The notes under the pieces are model-generated. The model had not been told where the DNA came from. It searched no databases and saw only the letters and a program-made list of their open reading frames with translations. From NCBI GenBank assembly GCA_937895785.1, contig CALBKW010000031.1, positions 1 to 11,289 on the forward strand: a stretch of 11,289 bases of DNA, read 5' to 3'. Shown here in pieces: positions 4,426-11,157 of the stretch (positions are counted from its first letter, which is position 1; every line of letters starts with the position of its first letter). Source of the DNA: an uncultured Candidatus Melainabacteria bacterium (GTDB lineage: Bacteria; Cyanobacteriota; Vampirovibrionia; Gastranaerophilales; Gastranaerophilaceae). Position numbers and translations under genes: made by a program.

Positions 4426-7263
4426 CTATTTAACCTTTTTAAGTGATGACAAGAAGTTTGTTGTTTGAACATCACCATCAACAGTTGTTAAGAATACTTG
4501 AGCGTTTTCTTCTCCTGTTTCAAGTTTTGGCAGTTGAGAAAGTTCTGATGCATAATAGCTAACTTCTTCTGGAGGTGAAGTAAAAGAGGATGCTTTCTTT
4601 GCTAATGCATTAAGTGATAATGCTCTCAAGAAACCAGCAAAACCTTTATGTTTATTACTAAATTTTGTATAAATTCTCAAAGATGAATCAAAAGTTTCAA
4701 GGTCAATATGACCAACAATAAACGCACTCAATTGAGGTGAAGATGATTTTATCATCATGCGTTGTATAACATTATCACGAATTTTCATTTCACCATTAAT
4801 TAGCTTGAATGAACCTTCTGGAATGTTTACAAGGTCAACAATCGTAGATGGACTAATCATTACAATAGGGTTTCTAAATAATGCTGCCATATTTAGTACA
4901 TATTGAACAAGTCCTAATTTTGTAATTGAACCGTCATTGATTGCAAATCTGATTGAACCATTTAATTTTGCATTATGGTCTGTATAAAATTCCAACAAGG
5001 CTTTTGATTTACCTGAGATTTCGTTTGGTAAATTCAACATAGTAGACGCAATCAAATTAGATTCAACATCTTTTGCACCAAGTCTTATACTGTATTTTTC
5101 TTTTGCTAAATCACAATAAACTTTTAAAGTTGAAATACCTTCAGCAAAGTCAAATTTGTTAGATTTGATTTCTAAAATGCCAGCTTTTGTAAGTGTTAAA
5201 TTAGCATGAAGATTTCCGAACTTGATATCTTTGTATTCGCCTTTTTTAACATTAAATTTACATTTTTCGATAGCAATTAAGTTAGGCTGAAATACGATTG
5301 GTTCTTCGTTTTCAGTATTAGTTTGAGTCGGAGTTTTTTCTTCTACCTCAAAATATTTTGTTGAAACATTGCTCTTTACTACATTTTTTCTAATTTCAGC
5401 TAAACGTTTTGGATCAATTTGTTTATTTGGATCTCTTGGCGCAAAACTTTGGATAACTCTTTCCATATCCAAATCGTCAATGTTTAAGTTGATATTTTTT
5501 ACAATGATAGGGAATAAAATTTCATTTTTAATGTCGCCGTCAAAAGTATAATTTGTACGACGAAAACGTCCATCAGCAGTTAAATGAACAGTATTTCGGT
5601 TTGTTGTAAGTGAACCATTTTTGATAGAGAATTTTTGACCGACAATTCTTACACCTTTCATCGCCATATTTCCGTCCAAATAAGGTTTTTCCCCACCTAA
5701 ATATTTTAAATTGCCGCTAATTGTACCATTTTTAAATAATCTTTGGCTTGCAATAACATTAAAAAATTCACTTGGTAATGGTTCTGGAATATCAAATTCT
5801 AATTCCTTTATTGCACCTGACATAGCATTCAATTTGCCCTTTAATGTAATCATAGGTTTTGTTGGCGCAATATCTCTAGCTATTGTGTCTGCAATATAGT
5901 AGTTCAAATGTTCAATTTCAACGTCATTACCTTTTAAAATAAGGTTTATTCCTAATGCTCTATCGAACTTGTTAGGACTAATCGACATATTTTCAATTAA
6001 AATGTCAGAACCTGCTGGAACTTTTGCTCCACCAGCAACTTCAACTTTTCCAGAAATGTCATACAATACTCTCAACGCAAATGGAGTGTTACCTTTAAGA
6101 GAGATGTTACAGTTTGCAAGTTTTGATACGTATCTTGCAAAGTTATTTGTTGCATCACCTGTTATAGCAAGCATTGTGTCTACTTTTTTGGTGTAGTCTT
6201 TAACTTTTCCAGACATTTCAATTTTGTTTGCTATTTTGTTATCGTAATTACCTTTAAAATTTTGAATATCAATGTTGTTAGAATCCATTGTCAACTTACC
6301 ACTTGTAACTGATACAGGCATGTTCGCAAGTGGGATAAGTTTAAAATCAATTCTGTTAACATCAACTTGACCATTCATTCCTTTGTTTGTAAGTTTAAAG
6401 TCAAATTTAATGTTACCTTTTAAATCTTTAAAACACGCTAAAACGTCGCTACCGTTTGGGATTAAAAGGTTTGAATTTAAGAACTGTTCTATGCTTTTTA
6501 TATCATAAGTATTTGAATGTACTCTGAAATCAAATTTCTTTTCGTCTGCAACAGAATCAATATAAACTCTTGAACGATTTACGATAAATTCAAAATTATT
6601 TACAATTAATTTTTTATCTTTAATATAAACCTTGTCAAAATCTTTGAATGCAAGACGTAATTTGTCATTTTGATTGTTAATTTCTACAAAAATACCAAAA
6701 TGAATATGTTTTGGCTCTCGCTCTGATGTGATTTCTAAATCCTTTGCTAATAGTTTTATAGATACTTTGTCATTTGCCTTGTATAAAATCATACATTTTT
6801 TGACATAAAGCAGTGAACTTAACCAATCAACTTTAAATTCAGACGGTTTTTGTTCCTTTTCTTGTTCTTTTAATGTAAGCATTTGAAGTGCATTAATATC
6901 CGCGAAAATTTCATCTGAACCTAATTTTCTAAGAATGATTTTCTTTTGTAAAATTTTTGCTAATGAAAACTCTGTATCAAAATTTTCAACATCTAAAAGA
7001 GTTTCTCCGTTTTTTATTAAAGAAATTTTATCTGTTTTAAAATTAATTACAGGTGAAAATCTAGTTTTTAAAACAGGTTTTTCAACTACTAAATCTGCTC
7101 CAACTTGTTCCTTAACGGCTTCTGAAAGATAATTCAAAAATCTTTCATCAGAAACTAAAGCTGGAATTACAACAATGTATGTGAAGATTAGTATTGCAAT
7201 TATTATAATTGCAACTAATCCAGAAAATATACCTACTTTGGCATTTAAAGATAGCTTGTTCAT
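4426..7263 (-). CDS. AsmA-like envelope protein (inner-membrane anchored)
   Basis: The protein has 945 residues, with one N-terminal membrane anchor at about 9-34 and a long periplasmic body of beta-strand-rich repeats (patterns such as G.l.....i.i.n......ng and LKGKLNAMSGAIKELEFD). The C-terminal region from about 760 to 885 fits the AsmA C-terminal domain: GSIRFAINDGSITKLG, FKLINGEMKIRDNVI, SPQLSAFIVGHIDLE. AsmA/YhdP/TamB-type proteins span the periplasm and move phospholipid towards the outer membrane or affect outer-membrane protein assembly; that role here is inferred from the family. I chose ATG 7263. A TTG at 7272 would extend it by three residues, but TATAAT at 7278-7273 puts the predicted transcript start near 7266, so the TTG would not be transcribed. 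No Shine-Dalgarno is seen. Confidence 0.85.
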   Translation of the reverse strand: MNKLSLNAKVGIFSGLVAIIIIAILIFTYIVVIPALVSDERFLNYLSEAVKEQVGADLVVEKPVLKTRFSPVINFKTDKISLIKNGETLLDVENFDTEFSLAKILQKKIILRKLGSDEIFADINALQMLTLKEQEKEQKPSEFKVDWLSSLLYVKKCMILYKANDKVSIKLLAKDLEITSEREPKHIHFGIFVEINNQNDKLRLAFKDFDKVYIKDKKLIVNNFEFIVNRSRVYIDSVADEKKFDFRVHSNTYDIKSIEQFLNSNLLIPNGSDVLACFKDLKGNIKFDFKLTNKGMNGQVDVNRIDFKLIPLANMPVSVTSGKLTMDSNNIDIQNFKGNYDNKIANKIEMSGKVKDYTKKVDTMLAITGDATNNFARYVSKLANCNISLKGNTPFALRVLYDISGKVEVAGGAKVPAGSDILIENMSISPNKFDRALGINLILKGNDVEIEHLNYYIADTIARDIAPTKPMITLKGKLNAMSGAIKELEFDIPEPLPSEFFNVIASQRLFKNGTISGNLKYLGGEKPYLDGNMAMKGVRIVGQKFSIKNGSLTTNRNTVHLTADGRFRRTNYTFDGDIKNEILFPIIVKNINLNIDDLDMERVIQSFAPRDPNKQIDPKRLAEIRKNVVKSNVSTKYFEVEEKTPTQTNTENEEPIVFQPNLIAIEKCKFNVKKGEYKDIKFGNLHANLTLTKAGILEIKSNKFDFAEGISTLKVYCDLAKEKYSIRLGAKDVESNLIASTMLNLPNEISGKSKALLEFYTDHNAKLNGSIRFAINDGSITKLGLVQYVLNMAALFRNPIVMISPSTIVDLVNIPEGSFKLINGEMKIRDNVIQRMMIKSSSPQLSAFIVGHIDLETFDSSLRIYTKFSNKHKGFAGFLRALSLNALAKKASSFTSPPEEVSYYASELSQLPKLETGEENAQVFLTTVDGDVQTTNFLSSLKKVK

Positions 7264-7267
7264 AGTG

Positions 7268-7303
7268 TTCAAATTATAACATATTTTATGATATTATACT
7301 AAT
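7268..7303. promoter_or_regulatory. Overlapping divergent promoters in a 40-bp gap
   Basis: For the minus-strand AsmA-like gene, TATAAT lies at 7278-7273, predicting a 3-nt leader. For the plus-strand WG-repeat gene an extended -10, TGaTATTAT (7289-7297), ends exactly 6 nt before the ATG at 7304, with a possible -35 TTCAAA at 7268-7273 (18-bp spacer). That -35 overlaps the -10 of the opposite promoter, so polymerase binding at the two should exclude each other. Confidence 0.55.
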
Positions 7304-8200
7304 ATGAAAAGAATATTAGTTATATTTTTAATATTAGTTTGCACTCAGTCAATTACTCTATCGGCTGAAAATACTTACAAAGTCAGTGATTTAACTGTTT
7401 ATAGTCTTAATAACAAATATGGCTTGAAAGATAAATCTGACAAAGTTGTAGTTTACGCAAAATATAAAAAACTTATCAGATTGGGCGAAAATGCTTGGAT
7501 TATTCAAGAAAAAAATAAATTCGGTATGATTGATTGCAAGGGCAATTACTTAATAAAACCTAAATATTCTCATGTTGAACGAATTTTTGGACGATTTGCA
7601 AAACTTGGTAATGAAAAGGATTATGGGCTATATGATGATAAAGGTGAAGCAATTATTCCACCTGAATTTACGTCAATTGACCCACTTTTTGGTGGTAGAT
7701 TTTTAACTTGCAAAAATTATAAATATGGCATTTACAATAATAAAGGCAAATTGATTTTAGATAATGACTTTGACTTTATTTATATGCCAAATCCAAAAAC
7801 TTTGCGTATTCAATATAAAGGCAATTGGTATGAAATCGAAAGTATAGCGAAGAGTGAGTCAATTAAATTGCCTGATGATTCCGTCCAATTTAATATGGAT
7901 AATCAAGACTTCAAAATGACGCAAGTGTTCATTAATACGGGTATAGGTACTGGTTACACAGTAGTTACTGCCACAGACTATTTATTAAAAGTTTTTGCCT
8001 CAATTTCGCCTGCTTATGAGCAAACAATTGACGATTTAATGTTATCTCAAGGTGCTGAAACTGTTTCTATTTTTGTAAAATTAGGTTGGATTCCAAAATT
8101 TCCATTTGTATATGCAAAAAAATATTGGTCAAATTTAGTTCAGCCAAACAAAAGTCCACTTGCAGACGTAAGAAATGAGTTAAAGGGGCAGATAAAGTAA
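7304..8200 (+). CDS. Secreted WG-repeat protein
   Basis: The product has 298 residues and a signal peptide (MKRILVIFLILVCTQSITLSA, likely cut near residue 21). At least four WG-type repeats follow, at about 38-57, 71-91, 105-125 and 139-160. Each has the pattern (K/N)xYG(L/I/M)xDxxGxxxIxPxF/YxxI, for example KYGIYNNKGKLIL. WG repeats are beta-rich binding modules of poorly known function. The C-terminal part (about 200-298) is unlike the repeats, has an aromatic stretch (GWIPKFPFVYAKKYWSNL) and is unrecognised. The gene is divergent from the AsmA-like gene with interlocked promoters, which hints at a shared envelope role. Its stop is only 3 bp from the stop of the convergent gene at 8204. No Shine-Dalgarno; the transcript is probably leaderless. 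Confidence 0.85.
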   Translation: MKRILVIFLILVCTQSITLSAENTYKVSDLTVYSLNNKYGLKDKSDKVVVYAKYKKLIRLGENAWIIQEKNKFGMIDCKGNYLIKPKYSHVERIFGRFAKLGNEKDYGLYDDKGEAIIPPEFTSIDPLFGGRFLTCKNYKYGIYNNKGKLILDNDFDFIYMPNPKTLRIQYKGNWYEIESIAKSESIKLPDDSVQFNMDNQDFKMTQVFINTGIGTGYTVVTATDYLLKVFASISPAYEQTIDDLMLSQGAETVSIFVKLGWIPKFPFVYAKKYWSNLVQPNKSPLADVRNELKGQIK

Positions 8201-8203
8201 TAA

Positions 8204-9709
8204 CTAACTCATGTATTGGAAATCTTTTTCGGCATGAGTAGAGATTAAGTTTTTAACAGATTCATATTCAGTTGTTAGTGCTGAGTATTCTGTATCAATA
8301 CGTTTTGATTGCATATCTAACATTTTTTCTTTTCTGTTTAATTTTGCCATTTGAGAGTTGTATTCAGCTTCTGCGGCAGCATCATCAGTTTTGTCATAAT
8401 CTTCAAGGATATTTGTTGCTGATGACAATGAAATTTCTTGACCGTTTTTATCAACTAATGCTAAATAACCACTAATCAAGCCTTGAATTAAGAATTGAGA
8501 ATTTTTCAATTGATTAGCCAATTCTTGTGATGCTGGTGTAACGGTTGTATTAGTAGAACCTGTTGAATTGTCTGTAGATGAATTTTGTGGTCTAGAAGTT
8601 TGTTCTACAGTTGAATCAGGAGAGCCTGATGTTCTGTTAGAATTTGCAGTTTCCCAATTTGTGTAATCTCTAACGTATGCATCATATTTTACCCTATATG
8701 TAGCATACGCATCATCATAAGCAGATTGTTCTTTTTCATAATTAGACCATTCTTGTTGGTTTTTGTTATATTTTGCCAATTCGGTATTGTAATTATTTTG
8801 GGCAGTCGAATTTTTTTGATTTATGCTTTCAACTTCTGAATTTACACTACTTTGTGCAGATTTTAAAGCAGAAAGAATTGAGCTTGCATATTCGTTTTCA
8901 GCCGTTTTTATCTTACGTCCACTGAAAGTACTTTGACCGTAATCTCCGTTATTAAAATCTAAATTTTTTGGAGCTCTATCATAAGTCTGTTGGGCTTTTT
9001 CTTTCGCCTCTTTCAACTTATTGCCAGTTTCTAAAAGTTGTTGATTGTATAAATTATTAATTAATTCACTTAATGATTCATCCAGAACTTGTTTTGAAAA
9101 TACAGATTGAGTTTGTTCCCAATTGCTACCATCCCAGCTATGCGTATATCGATATGAAGTGTTTGCTAATTGTTGTGCATTAGATATAGTTTTATTAAAA
9201 TCTGGCACAGTAATTGTGGTATTAGAAATTACTGGAGCTGATGGTTTTGTCAGTTTTTCAGTAGGAGGTGTTGGGGGTGTTTGATTAAATGACTCTGGTG
9301 GTGTAGGAGCAGGTTTGCCTACCCATTTTTGAATTTCTGGGTTTTGAGTTGTAGAACTACCAGAATCATTATTACTATTACTACTATTATTGTTTGTATT
9401 TTGAGTTGATTTTGCTGGAATAGTTGTTTTTGCTGGATTTGATGATGAACCTGCAATGACGCCATCGGAAATTCTTTTTACTGAATATCCATTTGCTGTT
9501 AAAACATCATAAGTCATTGCAACAGTATTTACACCATCAGAGAAAGATAATGTTTTGTTGCTTAAGGCATTTGTATATTTGTTTGATACTTCTTCTTGAT
9601 CACTTGCCAAACGCATTTTGTCATTAGCAATACGTTGTTGTCTTAACTCTACTGAAGACAAACGAGATGTGATTGTTAATAGTCTTGCTTGTGATGCTGC
9701 TAAACCCAT
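8204..9709 (-). CDS. Helical-ended, low-complexity protein (MGLAASQARLL type), unknown function
   Basis: This 501-residue protein has an amphipathic helical N-terminus (MGLAASQARLLTITSRLSSV to about residue 50). A Ser/Asn/Thr/Pro-rich linker covers 88-165. A coiled-coil-like part runs from about 205 to 352, ending in a Tyr-rich stretch (YDDAYATYRVKYDAYVRDY). A second Ser/Thr/Asn linker covers 357-395, and the C-terminus (444-501) is strongly helical. There is no classical signal peptide, no Cys and no membrane helix. I recall similar N- and C-terminal sequences from Gastranaerophilales gut bacteria, without known function. Conserved helices at both ends around a variable middle is the layout of flagellin-like and type-III-exported filament proteins, but that is only an analogy. 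Start is supported by AAAGGAAAA upstream; an ATG-TGA start-stop lies directly before it. Confidence 0.8.
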   Translation of the reverse strand: MGLAASQARLLTITSRLSSVELRQQRIANDKMRLASDQEEVSNKYTNALSNKTLSFSDGVNTVAMTYDVLTANGYSVKRISDGVIAGSSSNPAKTTIPAKSTQNTNNNSSNSNNDSGSSTTQNPEIQKWVGKPAPTPPESFNQTPPTPPTEKLTKPSAPVISNTTITVPDFNKTISNAQQLANTSYRYTHSWDGSNWEQTQSVFSKQVLDESLSELINNLYNQQLLETGNKLKEAKEKAQQTYDRAPKNLDFNNGDYGQSTFSGRKIKTAENEYASSILSALKSAQSSVNSEVESINQKNSTAQNNYNTELAKYNKNQQEWSNYEKEQSAYDDAYATYRVKYDAYVRDYTNWETANSNRTSGSPDSTVEQTSRPQNSSTDNSTGSTNTTVTPASQELANQLKNSQFLIQGLISGYLALVDKNGQEISLSSATNILEDYDKTDDAAAEAEYNSQMAKLNRKEKMLDMQSKRIDTEYSALTTEYESVKNLISTHAEKDFQYMS

Positions 9710-9735
9710 TCACATTTTCCTTTCGTACAGCTACC

Positions 9736-9760
9736 ATACCGACAACTCTCATGTCGGCAT
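9736..9760 (-). promoter_or_regulatory. Hairpin in the 5' leader of the 501-aa gene
   Basis: CCGACA (9739-9744) and TGTCGG (9752-9757) form a 6-bp GC-rich stem with a 7-nt loop, extendable by two pairs past one mismatch. On the minus strand it lies about 15 nt upstream of the Shine-Dalgarno of the 8204-9709 gene. It could protect the mRNA 5' end or modulate initiation. There is no T-run, so it is not a terminator. It is the only clear structure seen in the 158-bp gap before the regulator gene. Confidence 0.45.
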
Positions 9761-9833
9761 TAATTTTGCTGAACTTTAGAGTTTGTTGTGCTTTTGTTAC
9801 AAAATTTTAACATAAAGATAGCTTTAAACTCCG

Positions 9834-9870
9834 TTGTAATAATACATGTTTAATTTATAATCAAGTTATG
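9834..9870 (+). promoter_or_regulatory. Leaderless promoter of the regulator gene with AATACATGTT box
   Basis: TTGTAA (9834-9839), a 16-bp spacer and TATAAT (9856-9861) form a promoter; six bases later comes the ATG at 9868, so the predicted +1 is the start codon. The spacer contains AATACATGTT (9841-9850), which recurs at 10295-10304 downstream of this gene. A repressor bound there would block polymerase, so autoregulation by the encoded protein is a reasonable hypothesis. Confidence 0.55.
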
Positions 9871-10269
9871 GACACTTTAGCTCAATTTATACAACGCAAA
9901 CGAGAAGCATTAGGCTTAACTCCACTTGGTTTATCACATAAGTGCAATGTTCCAACGGTTATTATAGAAGAAATAGAAGCCGGTAGAGAGTTATTTTTAT
10001 CGGTTACAATTCGCCAAAACTTAGCGAAGGGATTAAAGTGTTCACCAGAAGAAATTAAAATTCTTGAAAAAGATTTTGTAACTGAAGAAGTACCAATGGA
10101 AGTTATGGATGTTTTAAAACAACGTATTCTTAATGGTGAAACAGAATTATATTGCCCAAAATGCGAATCCCCTCTTGTTGTTCGTATTGAAAAAATGTAT
10201 GATATTGAAGATAATCTTGAACTAGTACCTAGAGGTTATTGTTCAAAGTGTGTATTTCAAATAAAATAG
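9868..10269 (+). CDS. XRE-like helix-turn-helix regulator with C-terminal zinc ribbon
   Basis: Residues 1-68 look like an XRE/Cro-type DNA-binding domain: LAQFIQRKREALGLTPLGLS, then VPTVIIEEIEAG as the recognition-helix region, then IRQNLAKGLKCSPEEI. Residues about 70-90 are a helical linker. The C-terminal 94-133 carries two knuckles, CPKC (C96, C99) and CSKC (C125, C128), which should bind one zinc. A helix-turn-helix fused to a zinc ribbon in 133 residues suggests a metal- or redox-sensing or protein-binding regulator; the signal is unknown. There is no Shine-Dalgarno. TATAAT ends 6 nt upstream, and the shared box AATACATGTT in its promoter and upstream of the next gene suggests self-control and control of the REMGE-repeat gene. 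Confidence 0.8.
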   Translation: MDTLAQFIQRKREALGLTPLGLSHKCNVPTVIIEEIEAGRELFLSVTIRQNLAKGLKCSPEEIKILEKDFVTEEVPMEVMDVLKQRILNGETELYCPKCESPLVVRIEKMYDIEDNLELVPRGYCSKCVFQIK

Positions 10270-10282
10270 CCTCAAATTCAAA

Positions 10283-10319
10283 TATAATCATGTAAATACA
10301 TGTTACAATAAGTTAACAT
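10283..10319 (+). promoter_or_regulatory. Putative promoter and operator of the leader ORF/REMGE-repeat gene
   Basis: A -10-like TATAAT lies at 10283-10288, without a convincing -35. Directly after it CATGTA-AA-TACATG (10289-10302) is a perfect inverted repeat over the predicted +1. It contains the AATACATGTT box (10295-10304) also found in the regulator promoter. A second repeat, ATGTTA (10300-10305) with TAACAT (10314-10319), overlaps it. This layout is what a repressor operator would look like. Confidence 0.45.
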
Positions 10320-10321
10320 TG

Positions 10322-10348
10322 TGCCAAATTTTGGCAATTTTTATTTTT
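10322..10348 (+). terminator. Weak hairpin with T-rich tail
   Basis: TGCCAAA (10322-10328) and TTTGGCA (10330-10336) form a near-palindrome that can fold as a 4-5 bp stem with a 5-7 nt loop, followed by ATTTTTATTTTT. It could end the regulator transcript. If transcription starts near 10295 it would instead act as an attenuator in the leader. The stem is short, so efficiency is doubtful. Confidence 0.4.
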
Positions 10349-10361
10349 AGGAGGCTTTATC

Positions 10362-10385
10362 ATGTCATCAAAAGGAAATAAGTAA
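10362..10385 (+). CDS. Seven-codon leader ORF (MSSKGNK)
   Basis: ATG at 10362 opens the peptide MSSKGNK and stops at TAA 10383-10385. It is preceded by a perfect AGGAGG (10349-10354) at 7-nt spacing, the strongest ribosome-binding site in the window. The main ORF starts 24 nt after the stop with its own AAGGAG. Such a good site in front of seven codons is unlikely to be idle; ribosome loading or mRNA protection upstream of the REMGE-repeat gene are possible roles. It does not follow the usual amino-acid attenuator pattern, because there is no run of one codon and the hairpin lies before it. Confidence 0.45.
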   Translation: MSSKGNK

Positions 10386-10409
10386 TTACAAAATATAAGG
10401 AGAAATTAA

Positions 10410-10751
10410 ATGTTTACAGGTATTCAATCTTATGGTTCATCTTATGGTCGTCCAAGAGAAATGGGCGAAACTCCAGCAGATATGGCTAAAGCTCAAAGAC
10501 ATCAACAAGCTAAAAATCACGAATACCGTGGTAGAGAAATGGGCGAAAAACCTTGGGAAGTTCCATCAAGAGAACAACAACAAGCTCATTATGATAAAGC
10601 TAATGTAGGTTATTCAACAGCTCCAGCTCGTGGTTCAAGACCAAGAGAAATGGGTGAAACACCAGAAGATGTAGCAAGAAATAATCAACCTCAAGATAGT
10701 AGACAACGTGAAATGACTGAACAAGAAAAAAGATTGGATTTGTTCGCATAA
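10410..10751 (+). CDS. REMGE-repeat small protein, unknown function
   Basis: This hydrophilic 113-residue protein is built around a repeated motif: RPREMGETPADMA at 14-26, GREMGEKPWEV at 41-51, RPREMGETPEDVA at 77-89 and a degenerate RQREMTEQE at 98-106. The segments between are Gln/Asn/Tyr-rich, and there is no Cys, signal peptide or hydrophobic core, so it is probably disordered or folds on a partner. The core R-E-M-G-E-(T/K)-P may be a short linear binding motif or modification site. I recognise no family. The Shine-Dalgarno AAGGAG (10397-10402) is 7 nt before the ATG. It follows the 7-codon leader ORF and the HTH/zinc-ribbon regulator, and a strong terminator follows. Confidence 0.8.
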   Translation: MFTGIQSYGSSYGRPREMGETPADMAKAQRHQQAKNHEYRGREMGEKPWEVPSREQQQAHYDKANVGYSTAPARGSRPREMGETPEDVARNNQPQDSRQREMTEQEKRLDLFA

Positions 10752-10766
10752 ACATAAATATTTAAT

Positions 10767-10802
10767 AAAAAGTGGCGACCGATAAAATCGGTCGCCACTT
10801 TT
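10767..10802. terminator. Bidirectional intrinsic terminator
   Basis: GTGGCGACCGAT (10772-10783) and ATCGGTCGCCAC (10787-10798) form a perfect 12-bp stem with an AAA loop. It is flanked by As on the left and TTTT on the right, so it has a T-tail on both strands. It serves the REMGE-repeat gene on the plus strand and the convergent DUF378 gene on the minus strand. Confidence 0.92.
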
Positions 10803-10847
10803 ATAGCAAGGCATCGCAAAAACTTGAGATGCCTCCTCTTAGCTATA
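10802..10847 (-). other. Nested hairpin in the 3' region of the DUF378 transcript
   Basis: Two nested inverted repeats occur between the DUF378 stop and the terminator. The outer pair is TATAGC (10802-10807) with GCTATA (10842-10847); the inner pair is AGGCATC (10809-10815) with GATGCCT (10828-10834), with a 12-nt loop. An asymmetric bulge containing GAGG lies on the minus strand. I know no RNA family with this sequence; it could be a 3'-UTR element, a small RNA or an old terminator. Confidence 0.4.
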
Positions 10848-10857
10848 CTTATTGTTT

Positions 10858-11061
10858 TTATAGACAGCTATTATCGTTTGCTGCCATAGCTACTAATGAT
10901 ACAAGACCACCCGCACCGACTAGCGCATAAACTATTCTTGACCAAACCGTCATATCTCCCATTAAGCGAGCAACCAAGTCAAAGTTAAACACACCAATCA
11001 AGCCCCAATTTAAAGCACCAATAATAACCAATAAGAAGCTTATAAGTTTTACGTATCTCAT
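10858..11061 (-). CDS. DUF378 small membrane protein
   Basis: The product has 67 residues and two predicted membrane helices, about 5-27 (ISFLLVIIGALNWGLIGVF) and 41-60 (SRIVYALVGAGGLVSLVAM). The motif ALNWGLIGVFNFDLVA followed by SRIVYALVG is the signature of the DUF378 family (Bacillus YuzA-like), whose function is unknown. Length is typical for the family. The start ATG has the Shine-Dalgarno AAAGGAAA about 5 nt upstream, and a -10-like TATAAT lies at 11102-11097 on the minus strand. It ends before the nested hairpin and the shared terminator, and it diverges from the gene at 11170. Confidence 0.9.
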   Translation of the reverse strand: MRYVKLISFLLVIIGALNWGLIGVFNFDLVARLMGDMTVWSRIVYALVGAGGLVSLVAMAANDNSCL

Positions 11062-11157
11062 ATTTTTCCTTTCTGTACTCTCTTATTTTATAAATAATTA
11101 TATGTTTTTTTATTCTCAGAATTGTTTATTTTTAGAACTTTTTATACTACTTTTGTG

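Noticed and set aside
5369..6196. Several plus-strand frames of 60-75 codons (5369, 5711, 5969)
   Set aside because: All are antisense to the AsmA-like gene, hydrophobic only as complements of its codons, and lack start signals.
7264..7272. TTG at 7272 as start of the AsmA-like gene
   Set aside because: The TATAAT at 7278-7273 directly precedes it, so the TTG would lie upstream of the predicted transcript start; ATG 7263 fits better.
10802..10847. Known riboswitch
   Set aside because: The element follows the stop codon of the DUF378 gene and matches no riboswitch consensus I know.
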